Shown here: positions 15,931-24,869 of the stretch, piece by piece | How the letters are laid out: each line of letters starts with the position of its first letter | How positions within the stretch are numbered: position 1 is the stretch's first letter | Source of the DNA: Desulfocapsa sp. | GTDB taxonomy: Bacteria > Desulfobacterota > Desulfobulbia > Desulfobulbales > Desulfocapsaceae | Direction of reading: 5' to 3' | Assembly (NCBI GenBank): GCA_016765495.1 | Contig: JAESPV010000007.1 | Span: 185,603 to 249,602 of the forward strand | DNA: 64,000 bases | The notes under the pieces: model-generated | Told to the model about the DNA's origin: nothing | The model's database searches: none | The model's input: the letters and a program-made list of their open reading frames with translations, nothing else | Made by a program: the position numbers and the translations under genes

Positions 15931-16848
15931 ATGCCCAATACTCTCATCCATATCGGGATACAAACCCCACTGACAAGGCTTGGAATCAAAGAGGCACCGC
16001 TGCAGTGGATTGTGGTGGGTTGCATTATCCCTGACATTCCATGGATTGTCCAGCGGATTTTCACGTATCTTCCGGGAATTGATTCTTTAGACCTGCGACT
16101 TTACAGCGCCACCCAGGCAAGTCTTGTCTATTGCCTGATACTTTCTCTGGCTCTGGCTATGCTGGCCAGCAGAAGCAAGCAGATCTTCCTGATCCTTGCA
16201 TCAAACAGCCTTTTTCATCTGCTCCTTGATGCAACTCAAAAAAAATGGGGAAATGGCATAAATTTATTTGTTCCATTTTCCTGGAAAGTGACAAATTTTG
16301 GAGTAATCTGGCCGGAACATCTGATAAGCTCTTTTTTTATACTTACAGGACTTATCACACTTGCTGTCCTATGGCCCAAGGCAATTCAAGTCAAACAGTT
16401 ACTGCAAAAGCCAAACAGAACAAAAATAATATGCATTACAACCTGTCTTGTTTTCTACTTTTGCAGCCCGGCCCTGCTCCTCAGTACTGCCTATGACGCC
16501 AATATTCATTACGGAAAAACACTTAGCGAACATACAACACGACATGGTAAAACAATTGAAATAGACAGAGCCAAATACAATGCAACAACAAACTCCCTGG
16601 AGTGCTACATTGATACTAATTTACGGATTGCCAATCCACCAGAAATAGAGTCAGGAATTATCACCATCCGCGGGCGTTTCCTCAACGAAGAAACTCTTCA
16701 TCTGGAAGAATATCATATTCACAAGATTTCACGAGACTATTCATCATATATAGGATTATTACTCGCCCTATTCCTTTGGAGCCACACATTCTTCTATCAC
16801 TACTATAAACCACCCCAAACACTAACAGGAACCCCACATGACTCTTAA
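15931..16848 (+). CDS. Membrane protein, YdjM/DUF457-like predicted metal-dependent hydrolase
   Basis: A 305-aa integral membrane protein. NTLIHIGIQTPL, VGCIIPDIPWIVQR and SNSLFHLLLDATQK carry the His/Asp residues typical of the YdjM-like membrane hydrolase group. Roughly five membrane segments are visible (for example LVYCLILSLALAMLAS, LISSFFILTGLITLAVL, IICITTCLVFYFCSPALLL and a C-terminal LLLALFLWSHTFFY), with a soluble beta-rich loop between the last two. The exported DUF1439-like gene starts within its last 11 nt, so they are coupled. E. coli ydjM is SOS-regulated, but I see no box like the lexA ones here. Substrate unknown. Confidence 0.6.
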   Translation: MPNTLIHIGIQTPLTRLGIKEAPLQWIVVGCIIPDIPWIVQRIFTYLPGIDSLDLRLYSATQASLVYCLILSLALAMLASRSKQIFLILASNSLFHLLLDATQKKWGNGINLFVPFSWKVTNFGVIWPEHLISSFFILTGLITLAVLWPKAIQVKQLLQKPNRTKIICITTCLVFYFCSPALLLSTAYDANIHYGKTLSEHTTRHGKTIEIDRAKYNATTNSLECYIDTNLRIANPPEIESGIITIRGRFLNEETLHLEEYHIHKISRDYSSYIGLLLALFLWSHTFFYHYYKPPQTLTGTPHDS

Positions 16849-17452
16849 ACCTTTCTTTACAGCTCTTTTCTTAATGCTGTTAGCGGGAACTCTCTCTTTT
16901 GCAAGCCCTGACAAGCAAGCCATTACCATGACTCTGCCAAGCAGTGTCGTCAAAGACGCAATCGCCAAAAGCCTTCCACTGGAGTTTCCGATAAATTCCG
17001 ATACATTACTTGGATCAATCGCAATTGACAAAATAGAGAACCTGCAATTTAAATTGAATAAACTTTCAAGTCACATCACGTTAACCGGACGTGAATTAAA
17101 TATTGTAACCTCCATTGCAGGACATAACCTTCGCATGAAAATCGGCTCACTCACCATGGGTTTTCAATGTGATGCCACCCTACGGTTTGACAGCTCAAGC
17201 CAGACACTGTTTATCAAACCAATTATTACTGACCTTCAATCTACAGACGAGGCGAAGAAAAATGTCGCCGCAACTATTGCCCTGCTTTTCAACAATCGGG
17301 AATTTCCGCTGCAAATAGAAAAACTCAAACCCATTGTAGCTGATATGGGGAATAAATTTCTATCCATCTCCATGGACATCACAAGCATAGAACTGCATCC
17401 CGACAGACTGTTTTTGAGCCTTACACCAAAAATTGAGACCACCGGAAAATGA
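16838..17452 (+). CDS. Exported DUF1439 (YceB)-like protein
   Basis: A 204-aa protein with an N-terminal signal peptide (MTLKPFFTALFLMLLAGTLSFAS) and no lipobox Cys, so probably periplasmic. The mature part resembles the DUF1439/YceB lipid-binding-like fold: an initial amphipathic helix (SSVVKDAIAKSLPLEFPI), alternating beta strands (IENLQFKLNKLSSHITLTGR, LRMKIGSLTMGFQCDATLRF), and a late helix (AKKNVAATIALLFNN). It overlaps the upstream membrane protein gene by 11 nt. The family assignment rests on pattern similarity only and the function is unknown. Confidence 0.55.
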   Translation: MTLKPFFTALFLMLLAGTLSFASPDKQAITMTLPSSVVKDAIAKSLPLEFPINSDTLLGSIAIDKIENLQFKLNKLSSHITLTGRELNIVTSIAGHNLRMKIGSLTMGFQCDATLRFDSSSQTLFIKPIITDLQSTDEAKKNVAATIALLFNNREFPLQIEKLKPIVADMGNKFLSISMDITSIELHPDRLFLSLTPKIETTGK

Positions 17453-17642
17453 GCAATGGCTCGGTTGCCCAATAAAACAATGCCTTACCGGTTGAACTAT
17501 GTTATTTTTTAATTTTAAAGTTTTGCTTGTTTTACTACTTGTATTAAACTGTTCAGATTTGCTGGGAAAACATTTATATATTTTACCTTTTGTGAAATAA
17601 TAGCATTGCTCTTCTATCGACACCTTGTTGAGGAAACAGACT

Positions 17643-19172
17643 ATGCAGTCATTGCAGCACCTTTCCTGGATATTTCCAGAAGACTTTGTGCTTTCAGACC
17701 TGGAAAAACTCCTTTCTGTGCACTTTACAATGCAATTCGATTCCGTGAAAAAAAGCAGTCGAATTTGGTATGACACTTTTGACTGGCGTCTTTTTCGTAA
17801 AAAGCAGAGACTGACCAGTGAGGGAAACAACTGGATCCTTGATGACTTTCAGGGCCGGCAGCTGGCTGTCCTGAAGAGCCCTGAAAAATCATTCCGTTTT
17901 GCCTGGCAGTTCCCCGTCTCACCTCTTCGTCAATTCCTTGAAAACTCATTGGATGTTCGAGCTGTTCTACCAATTGCTGCTGAAGAGCTCGAGTCTTCTT
18001 CTGTACAGATTTTCAACAAGGATAAAAAGATTGTTGTCTTTCTGAATATCCAGCAGTCTACTAACAGCCAAAACGGAAAACAGCGAATTACCGTGCATAT
18101 GGAAGAGGTGCGTGGCTGCAATAAATGGTTTAAACGAGTTGCCAGGGTTCTTGACACTGCTGCTGTTAAACTTGGTAGCATTGGTGATCTGTTCCCCTTT
18201 ATTCTTGAGGGAACTGATCGCAAGCCTCTGGATTATGGTTCCGGCTATGCTGTTCCTTTGACGCCTGAAATGAGCAGTGTTGATGCAACTCAAAGGATTT
18301 TTGTATTCCTGCTATCCTGTATACGCCGCAATGAAGAGGGGATCATCGATGATCTCGACTCGGAATTCCTCCATGACCTGCGAGTGGCGGTACGAAGAAC
18401 ACGTTCAGCACTGAGCCTCCTCAAAGGAGTGCTGACAGCCGATGTAACGGATCGTTTCAAAGAAGATTTTCGTTATATTGGTCAAATTACCAACCCGGTT
18501 CGTGATTTGGATATTTACCTGCTCAACGAGAAAAAATACCAGGAAAGTGTTCCGCAACGTCTCCAACAAGGATTGACCTATTTTTTTGAAACCCTTGCAG
18601 ATAGAAGAAAAGAAGAACAGCGAGAACTCATCACATCTCTGCGCAGCATGCGTTATCAACAAATACTGACAGACTGGTCTCAACTGCTTGATCAGGAAGA
18701 CATGCTGCCAGCTGGAAAAAAAGGTGCTATTCCCATTGGGACTCTTGCCGGAAAAATTATCCACAAACGATTTAGAAGAATATTGAATGATGGAGCGAAG
18801 ATTCATCAGCGCAGCCCGGACAGCGAGCTGCACAAACTGCGCCTCCAATGCAAAAAACTTCGTTACTGCCTGGAATTTTTCGCCACTCTCTACGAGCCAC
18901 AGCACATGAAGCAATTCATTAAACAGCTAAAAATATTACAGAATAACCTCGGAGACTTCAACGACCTCTCTGTACAACAGGAGATACTTGCCGATTATCT
19001 ATCAAAGACCAAACCGGGATCCAGGAAGTCACTGGAATTGGCAGCATCCATCGGTGGTTTAATGACAGCTCTTGCCGTACAGCATCATCGGGTCAGGGCT
19101 CATTTTGAGAAAACTTTTGCCCACTTTTGTCGTCCAAAAAACATGAAGCTTTACCGGCAGATTTTTGATTGA
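17643..19172 (+). CDS. CHAD-domain protein with degenerate CYTH-like N-terminus
   Basis: A 509-aa protein. The C-terminal 300 residues are a CHAD domain: EFLHDLRVAVRRTRSALSLL, NPVRDLDIYLLNEKK, ELHKLRLQCKKLRYCLEFF and ILQNNLGDFNDLSVQQEIL carry the conserved His/Arg/Lys residues that bind polyphosphate in characterised CHAD proteins. The N-terminal 200 residues run like a CYTH triphosphatase (IWYDTFDWRLFRKKQRLT, ITVHMEEVRGCNKWFKRVA) but lack the ExExK signature. TTGAGGAAA just upstream supports the ATG at 17643 over the track's TTG at 17625. It probably binds polyphosphate without hydrolysing triphosphates. It seems monocistronic. Confidence 0.85.
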   Translation: MQSLQHLSWIFPEDFVLSDLEKLLSVHFTMQFDSVKKSSRIWYDTFDWRLFRKKQRLTSEGNNWILDDFQGRQLAVLKSPEKSFRFAWQFPVSPLRQFLENSLDVRAVLPIAAEELESSSVQIFNKDKKIVVFLNIQQSTNSQNGKQRITVHMEEVRGCNKWFKRVARVLDTAAVKLGSIGDLFPFILEGTDRKPLDYGSGYAVPLTPEMSSVDATQRIFVFLLSCIRRNEEGIIDDLDSEFLHDLRVAVRRTRSALSLLKGVLTADVTDRFKEDFRYIGQITNPVRDLDIYLLNEKKYQESVPQRLQQGLTYFFETLADRRKEEQRELITSLRSMRYQQILTDWSQLLDQEDMLPAGKKGAIPIGTLAGKIIHKRFRRILNDGAKIHQRSPDSELHKLRLQCKKLRYCLEFFATLYEPQHMKQFIKQLKILQNNLGDFNDLSVQQEILADYLSKTKPGSRKSLELAASIGGLMTALAVQHHRVRAHFEKTFAHFCRPKNMKLYRQIFD

Positions 19173-19200
19173 CCTGGCTCAACCTGAATAAATGAAGAAG

Positions 19201-19368
19201 CTATGATTGTTCTCGCTGTTTATACCAGTAGACGAAGTGGCTGCAAGCCAGTACAATCGCATATACGAATAACCGGGATGAAGAATACGTTGCCCACCAG
19301 AAGATCAGACAATTGATCTTCAGCGACCTCTGCAATCTTTTCTGCAAACTTACTGCTTTTTTCACCAT
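19201..19368 (-). CDS. Possible 55-aa small membrane protein
   Basis: ATG at 19368 preceded by AAGGGGAG at good spacing; reads MVKKAVSLQKRLQRSLKINC then one hydrophobic stretch (LFVYAIVLACSHFVYWY). An overlapping frame on the same strand also gives a protein-like sequence (SKFAEKIAEVAEDQLSDLL), so one of the two is a shadow, or the region is a frameshifted remnant. No family recognised. Confidence 0.3.
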   Translation of the reverse strand: MVKKAVSLQKRLQRSLKINCLIFWWATYSSSRLFVYAIVLACSHFVYWYKQREQS

Positions 19369-19830
19369 AAACACTCCCCTTGAACCACAGAACACACAAG
19401 CTCGCTGGGCTCACCGCACCGGCAAGAGATTCCTTATCACATGGCAAAGTGAGGGCTGTTTACCTGTTCGACGAACCTGATATTCTCGTTCTTTTAAAAG
19501 TTCCATACTGTCCCCGTTGCTAATTGTTGATTTGATTAAGTCAAAAGCAACGATTGCGCCAAAAGAAACACAACATCTTCGACACCACAACAATTGTAGA
19601 AAATATGACAAAATGGAAAGGTGCCGTCTCTTTTGTTACAGGAAAGAACTTCACCAGGCTTGAAAACCACATACCACGCCTCTCACTTTTACATTTATGA
19701 CAAACCCGCCCTCCCACTCTTACCTTATTGTAATATTTTAATAATGACAATCTTGTGGGGTGCAGCGCCAGCACGCCTGAACACATGCGACTTCAGACAG
19801 TTAAGACAATAAAAAAACAAGAGACACACA
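19369..19830. other. Intergenic region upstream of the urea operon
   Basis: Several short ORFs on both strands, none family-like. A GC-rich inverted repeat, GGTGC-N7-GCAC, lies at 19759-19774, about 70 bp above the putative sigma-54 promoter. It has reversed arm order compared with the usual NtrC site (GCACC-N-GGTGC), so its role as an enhancer site is doubtful. Confidence 0.35.
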
Positions 19831-19847
19831 TGGCATGCTATGTGCAA
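19831..19847 (+). promoter_or_regulatory. Candidate sigma-54 (-24/-12) promoter of the urea operon
   Basis: TGGCATGCTATGTGCAA has GG and GC separated by exactly ten bases, as sigma-54 promoters require (consensus TGGCAC-N5-TTGC). It lies about 85 bp upstream of urtA. NtrC/sigma-54 control of urea uptake under nitrogen limitation is common, which supports this reading. Confidence 0.55.
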
Positions 19848-19931
19848 ATATTGGACAGACAGCCAAAGACGGCTCAGCTACAGAACACAAAAGAAATGTT
19901 TTCAAACCAATATCCATAAAAGGAGAAAAAA

Positions 19932-21218
19932 ATGAAATCGAAGCTATTAACACTCTCATTGGGGTGCACCTTAATCCTTGGCTCCCTGGTCAGCGGTCAG
20001 GCCATAGCCGAAGAAACCATCAAGGTTGGAGTACTGCACTCCCTGTCCGGCACCATGGCCATCAGTGAGACCACCCTGAAAGACACCATGCTCATGCTCA
20101 TCGACGAGCAGAATAAAAAGGGCGGAATTCTTGGCAAAAAACTCGAAGCTGTGGTCGTTGACCCTGCATCTGACTGGCCGCTCTTTGCTGAAAAAGCACG
20201 AGAGCTGATTGAAAAAGAAAAGGTAGTCTCAGTATTTGGCTGTTGGACTTCAGTTTCCCGTAAATCAGTCCTTCCTGTCTTTGAGGAGCTGAACAGTCTG
20301 CTCTTCTACCCGGTACAATATGAAGGAGAGGAATCTTCATTAAACGTTTTCTACACAGGCGCGGCCCCGAACCAGCAGGCAATCCCTGCGGTTGATTACC
20401 TTATGAATGATATGGGCATAAAACGCTGGGTTCTTGCCGGTACCGACTATGTCTACCCACGCACCACCAACAAAATCCTCGAAGCGTATCTCAAGGCCAA
20501 GGGTGTAGCTGATACTGACATCATGATCCACTATACGCCCTTTGGGCACTCCGACTGGCAGTCCATTGTTGCCGACGTTAAAAAATTCGGCGCTACAGGT
20601 AAAAAGACGGCCGTTGTTTCCACCATTAACGGTGATGCCAATGTTCCCTTCTATAAAGAACTTGGCAATCAGGGTATCACCGCAGACACCATTCCTGTCA
20701 TTGCCTTTTCAGTAGGCGAAGAAGAGCTTTCAGGTATCGACACCAAGCCTCTTGTTGGTCACCTTGCCGCCTGGAACTATTTCATGAGCGTAGACAGTGA
20801 GGCCAATGACGCTTTTATCGAATCCTGGCAGAAATTCATCAAAAGTGAAAAACGAGTGACAAACGATCCCATGGAGGCTCACTACATTGGTTTCAACATG
20901 TGGGTCAGGGCGGTTGAAAAAGCGGGGACCACTGATCCTGCTGCTGTGCAGGACGCCATCATTGGTATTACTGTACCAAACCTGTCCGGTGGCTACTCTA
21001 CCATGATGCCTAACCACCACATCACCAAACCTGTACTTATTGGTGAAATTCAGGATGATGGCCAGTTTGAAATTGTCTGGCAGACAGCCGGCATGGAAGT
21101 TGGAGATGCCTGGTCCGACTTTCTCCCAGGCTCAAAAGATCTGATTTCCGACTGGAGGAAGCCCCTTTCCTGCGGTAACTATAACGTCAAGACTGGCAAA
21201 TGTTCCGGTAAAAAATAG
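19932..21218 (+). CDS. urtA: Urea ABC transporter, substrate-binding protein UrtA
   Basis: Periplasmic urea receptor of the amide-urea branch of the HAAT family, 428 aa. A signal peptide (MKSKLLTLSLGCTLILGSLV, then SGQAIAEE) is followed by IKVGVLHSLSGTMAISETTL, which is a family hallmark. DPASDWPLFAEKARELIE, FGCWTSVSRKSVLPVFEELN and FYPVQYEGEESSLNVFYTGA are typical of UrtA rather than LivK. AAAAGGAGAAAAAA precedes the ATG. It is the first gene of urtABCDE-ureDABCEFG. A stable stem-loop after it would allow the receptor to be made in excess over the membrane parts. Confidence 0.96.
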   Translation: MKSKLLTLSLGCTLILGSLVSGQAIAEETIKVGVLHSLSGTMAISETTLKDTMLMLIDEQNKKGGILGKKLEAVVVDPASDWPLFAEKARELIEKEKVVSVFGCWTSVSRKSVLPVFEELNSLLFYPVQYEGEESSLNVFYTGAAPNQQAIPAVDYLMNDMGIKRWVLAGTDYVYPRTTNKILEAYLKAKGVADTDIMIHYTPFGHSDWQSIVADVKKFGATGKKTAVVSTINGDANVPFYKELGNQGITADTIPVIAFSVGEEELSGIDTKPLVGHLAAWNYFMSVDSEANDAFIESWQKFIKSEKRVTNDPMEAHYIGFNMWVRAVEKAGTTDPAAVQDAIIGITVPNLSGGYSTMMPNHHITKPVLIGEIQDDGQFEIVWQTAGMEVGDAWSDFLPGSKDLISDWRKPLSCGNYNVKTGKCSGKK

Positions 21219-21234
21219 GCCAGCCCTTCGCTTA

Positions 21235-21265
21235 CCGGGAATCGGCAGCTCCTGCTGATTCCCGG
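21235..21265 (+). terminator. Stem-loop between urtA and urtB (partial terminator or mRNA stabiliser)
   Basis: CCGGGAATCGGCAG pairs with CTGCTGATTCCCGG around a three-base loop, followed by a pyrimidine-rich but interrupted T stretch. Full termination is unlikely because urtB-E depend on the same promoter. Confidence 0.7.
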
Positions 21266-21311
21266 CCACTTTCTTTTACTCTGAATTATCGCACCCTAAC
21301 GAGAACATTTC

Positions 21312-22946
21312 ATGCATCAGGCACAAAGCAACCCCTACAACTTTAAGCCACTCCTCATCTTTTTTCTTGGCACCCTAATTCTCTTTCTAACAGGATTTTG
21401 CCATGCTGCAGAAAGAGAAGCGCAGTTCACTGAAGGAATTTCCCTCCTTCTCCAGAAAACTTTCAACCAGAAACAAAGTGGTATCCACAAAATCGCAACC
21501 AGTGGTGATAAACGAGCAGAACCGATTCTAACGGCTCTACTTGGCGGAAAACTGTATCGCCTGAAAAAAGACTACACCCTGGTGCATGCCACCATTGAAA
21601 ACTCACAAGCACATATCACAGATGCCCTCACTGGAGACTCTTTAGGATCTGTAAAGAAAAGAAAACTTAAAAAAATAACCATCAACAATACCTTACGCAG
21701 CAAGATTAAAGTAGCGCTTGCAACAATCCACCTCAGCAATCCTGACCCAAAAGTGCGCGAAAATGCAATCAATAAGCTGACAAAAAACCTGACCGATGAG
21801 TCATCCATCCTGTTGGCAGAGCTTCTGCACACAGAAAAAAACAGAGATGTGCGCGAGGCACTGACAATTGCCATGAATATTGTCAATCTGCGCAGCCCCG
21901 ACAGTGGACAAAAACTGCTGGCACTAAGCAAACTGCAGGGCAATCTAAAACCGGCAGTACGCAATGAAATCAATCGGCTCCTGTCAGAGGAAGAGGACGT
22001 ACAAGTTCGCAAGAAGGCGGAATCAGTACTTGCCTCTATTAAGTCAAAAACTTCTTTTTACGGGTTGCTGGAGACTCTCTTCTTCGGCCTCAGTCTTGGC
22101 TCGGTACTGGTGCTTGCCGCAATTGGCCTTGCTATCACCTTTGGTGTCATCGGTGTGATCAATATGGCTCACGGTGAGTTGATCATGCTTGGAGCCTATA
22201 CAACTTATGTGATCCAACAGCTCTTGCCTGGATCTATCGGCCTTGCGCTCTTCCTTTCCATTCCGGCAGCATTTCTTGTTTCCGGCCTGACAGGCATCAT
22301 CATTGAACGTTCGGTCATCCGTTTTCTCTACGGGCGTCCTCTGGAAACCCTGTTGGCAACATTTGGTATCAGCCTTATCCTGCAGCAGGCCGTACGCTCA
22401 ATATTTTCTCCACTTAATCGCAGCGTAGCCAGCCCTGCCTGGATGAGCGGTTCTTTACAGATCAACCCGATTCTGTCTCTGACCAACAACCGCATAGCAA
22501 TACTCATCTTTTCTTTGCTGGTCTTTGCAGGGCTGTACCTCATCTTAAAAAAGAGTTCCATCGGCCTGCAAGTTCGTGCAGTATCGCAAAACAGAAAGAT
22601 GGCCAGAGCCATGGGCATTCGAGCCGCAAGGGTGGACGCCCTGACTTTCGGCCTTGGTTCCGGCATTGCAGGGATTGCAGGTGTTGCTCTTTCCCAGCTG
22701 ACCAACGTTGGACCCAATCTTGGTCAGGCCTACATCATAGACTCCTTCATGGTCGTGGTGTTTGGCGGTGTCGGCAACTTATGGGGCACACTGATTGGCG
22801 GGCTGTCACTTGGGGTGGCCAATAAATTTCTTGAACCATGGGCCGGGGCAGTGCTCGCCAAAATCTTGATCCTTGTCTTCATAATTCTCTTTATCCAGAA
22901 ACGTCCCCGGGGCTTGTTCCCGCAAAAGGGCCGCACTGCGGGGTGA
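21312..22946 (+). CDS. urtB: Urea ABC transporter permease UrtB
   Basis: First of the two urea permeases, 544 aa, in the inner membrane. It has the UrtB-specific long periplasmic N-terminal extension (about residues 1-240) with a leader (LLIFFLGTLILFLTGFCHAA) and HEAT-like helices (NPDPKVRENAINKLTKN, EEDVQVRKKAESVLASI). The LivH-like membrane domain follows from about residue 245: GLSLGSVLVLAAIGLAITFG, VINMAHGELIMLGAYTTYV and LGQAYIIDSFMVVVFGGVG. The start is 93 nt after urtA and urtC begins 4 nt after its stop. Length and domain layout are as expected for the family. Confidence 0.95.
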   Translation: MHQAQSNPYNFKPLLIFFLGTLILFLTGFCHAAEREAQFTEGISLLLQKTFNQKQSGIHKIATSGDKRAEPILTALLGGKLYRLKKDYTLVHATIENSQAHITDALTGDSLGSVKKRKLKKITINNTLRSKIKVALATIHLSNPDPKVRENAINKLTKNLTDESSILLAELLHTEKNRDVREALTIAMNIVNLRSPDSGQKLLALSKLQGNLKPAVRNEINRLLSEEEDVQVRKKAESVLASIKSKTSFYGLLETLFFGLSLGSVLVLAAIGLAITFGVIGVINMAHGELIMLGAYTTYVIQQLLPGSIGLALFLSIPAAFLVSGLTGIIIERSVIRFLYGRPLETLLATFGISLILQQAVRSIFSPLNRSVASPAWMSGSLQINPILSLTNNRIAILIFSLLVFAGLYLILKKSSIGLQVRAVSQNRKMARAMGIRAARVDALTFGLGSGIAGIAGVALSQLTNVGPNLGQAYIIDSFMVVVFGGVGNLWGTLIGGLSLGVANKFLEPWAGAVLAKILILVFIILFIQKRPRGLFPQKGRTAG

Positions 22947-22950
22947 AAAC

Positions 22951-24039
22951 ATGCTTATCCACAAACTCCTGAAAGATGATCGCGGCGGAACAGTTATGCT
23001 TGGTCTATTGACCCTGATAACTGTTTTGGTGCCACTCTGTAACCTGTTGGTACCAGAGAGCAGCCCCCTGCATATCTCCACCTACACCATGACCCTGCTC
23101 GGCAAGTATCTCTGTTATGCCTTGCTCGCCGTGGCCGTTGACCTGGTGTGGGGATACCTTGGCATACTCAGCCTTGGCCACGGAGCTTTTTTTGCTCTCG
23201 GTGGCTACGCCATGGGAATGTACCTGATGCGGCAGATTGGTAACCGCGGGATGTATGGACACCCCATACTGCCCGATTTCATGGTATTCCTCAACTGGCA
23301 GGAACTCCCCTGGTTCTGGCTCGGCTTCAACTGGTTCTGGTTTGCCATGCTTATGGTGGTGCTGGTGCCGGGGCTACTGGCTCTGGTTTTTGGCTGGCTG
23401 GCATTTCGTTCCCGGGTCACCGGAGTATACCTCTCCATCATGACCCAGGCACTGACTTACGCACTGCTCCTGGCATTTTTTAGAAATGAAATGGGATTTG
23501 GCGGCAATAATGGCCTGACTGATTTTAAAGATATACTTGGCTTTTCCCTCCAGTCCAATGCCACTCGAGCTGGTCTCTTTATCGCCTCAGCTATTGCCCT
23601 TGGCGCAGGGTACCTGAGCTGCCTGTACATCACCCGCTCCAAGCTCGGAAAGGTGTGTACCGCAATACGAGATCAGGAGGACAGAACCAGGTTCATCGGC
23701 TACCGTGTGGAAAATTTCAAACTATGGATCTTCACCTTTTCCGCCATGCTTGCTGGAGTTGCCGGAGCCTTGTATGTCCCCCAGGCAGGAATCATCAACC
23801 CGGGAGAATTCGCGCCCCTTGTATCGATCGAGATAGTAATCTGGGTCGCAGTTGGCGGACGGGCAACTCTGTATGGTGCAGTAGTGGGTGCAATGATTGT
23901 TAACTACGCAAAGAGCTACCTTACCGCTGCTATGCCGGATGCCTGGCTTTTTGCCCTGGGCGCATTGTTTGTTCTTGTGACTCTGCTCCTTCCCAGAGGA
24001 ATAACCGGATTACTGCGTAAAAAAGAGGTGACCAAATGA
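22951..24039 (+). CDS. urtC: Urea ABC transporter permease UrtC
   Basis: Second urea permease, LivM-like, 362 aa, about ten membrane segments. Typical stretches are DLVWGYLGILSLGHGAFFAL, MYGHPILPDFMVFLNWQELP and FGGNNGLTDFKDILGF, the last two being characteristic of UrtC. SKLGKVCTAIRDQEDRTRFI is the cytoplasmic coupling loop that meets the ATPases. It starts 4 nt after urtB and overlaps urtD by 4 nt (ATGA), so the three proteins are translated in step. Confidence 0.95.
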   Translation: MLIHKLLKDDRGGTVMLGLLTLITVLVPLCNLLVPESSPLHISTYTMTLLGKYLCYALLAVAVDLVWGYLGILSLGHGAFFALGGYAMGMYLMRQIGNRGMYGHPILPDFMVFLNWQELPWFWLGFNWFWFAMLMVVLVPGLLALVFGWLAFRSRVTGVYLSIMTQALTYALLLAFFRNEMGFGGNNGLTDFKDILGFSLQSNATRAGLFIASAIALGAGYLSCLYITRSKLGKVCTAIRDQEDRTRFIGYRVENFKLWIFTFSAMLAGVAGALYVPQAGIINPGEFAPLVSIEIVIWVAVGGRATLYGAVVGAMIVNYAKSYLTAAMPDAWLFALGALFVLVTLLLPRGITGLLRKKEVTK

Positions 24040-24866
24040 ATATCCGTGAATCCATACGTTCTGCCTTAAGCCGGGATGAAGTCTTTGAATTTCTTGTCCC
24101 GGAAACTCCACCGGATCTTGATCTGACCCATGGGATCATCCTCTACCTTGAAGAAATCAGTGTCAGCTTTGACGGCTTTAAGGCAATTGACAACCTGAAC
24201 CTCTACATTGATGATGGCGAATTACGCTGTATCATCGGCCCCAACGGTGCCGGAAAAACCACGATGATGGACATCATCACCGGCAAAACCACACCGGACA
24301 AAGGATCAGCCTGGTTTGGGCAGCAGATTAACCTTTTAAACATGGATGAACCTGAGATTGCAGCCGCGGGAATTGGCCGGAAATTCCAAAAGCCCACGGT
24401 CTTTGAAAACCATGCCGTCATAGAAAATCTGGAGCTTGCCATGGCAGGAGACAAAGGTGTATGGACAACGCTCAACGCCCGTCTGAACGGAGAACAACGC
24501 AACCGTGTTGACGAAATCCTGAACACCATTGGTTTGAATCAGCAATACAAGGAACAGGCCGGCTCTCTCTCTCATGGACAGAAACAGTGGTTGGAAATAG
24601 GTATGCTACTCATGCAGAACCCGAGACTGCTGCTGGTGGATGAACCGGCAGCCGGAATGACCCATCAGGAGATGGATCGTACCGCAGAACTGCTGACTTC
24701 CCTTGCCGGCGACCACAGCATCATCGTTGTAGAACATGACATGGGCTTTGTCCGCTCCATTGCCAAAAAAGTGACGGTGTTGCATCAGGGCAGCGTGCTG
24801 GCTGAAGGAACCATGGATGACGTACAAAACAATCAGCAAGTCATTGAAGTTTATCTCGGAGAATAA
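24036..24866 (+). CDS. urtD: Urea ABC transporter ATP-binding protein UrtD
   Basis: LivG-like ATPase, 276 aa. Walker A is [16 protein letters not shown], the signature is SLSHGQKQWLEIGML (LSHGQ in place of LSGGQ, common in UrtD), Walker B is LLLVDEPAAGMTHQE, and the switch His is in IIVVEHDMGFV. The 35-residue N-terminal extension before the first strand (up to THGIILYLEEISVSFDGFKA) is seen in other UrtD proteins. The start overlaps urtC by 4 nt and urtE starts 3 nt after the stop. Confidence 0.95.
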   Translation: MNIRESIRSALSRDEVFEFLVPETPPDLDLTHGIILYLEEISVSFDGFKAIDNLNLYIDDGELRCIIGPNGAGKTTMMDIITGKTTPDKGSAWFGQQINLLNMDEPEIAAAGIGRKFQKPTVFENHAVIENLELAMAGDKGVWTTLNARLNGEQRNRVDEILNTIGLNQQYKEQAGSLSHGQKQWLEIGMLLMQNPRLLLVDEPAAGMTHQEMDRTAELLTSLAGDHSIIVVEHDMGFVRSIAKKVTVLHQGSVLAEGTMDDVQNNQQVIEVYLGE

Positions 24867-24869
24867 CAG

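Noticed and set aside
19759-19774. GGTGC-N7-GCAC inverted repeat as an NtrC enhancer
   Set aside because: Arms are in the opposite order to the NtrC consensus, so I do not claim a site.
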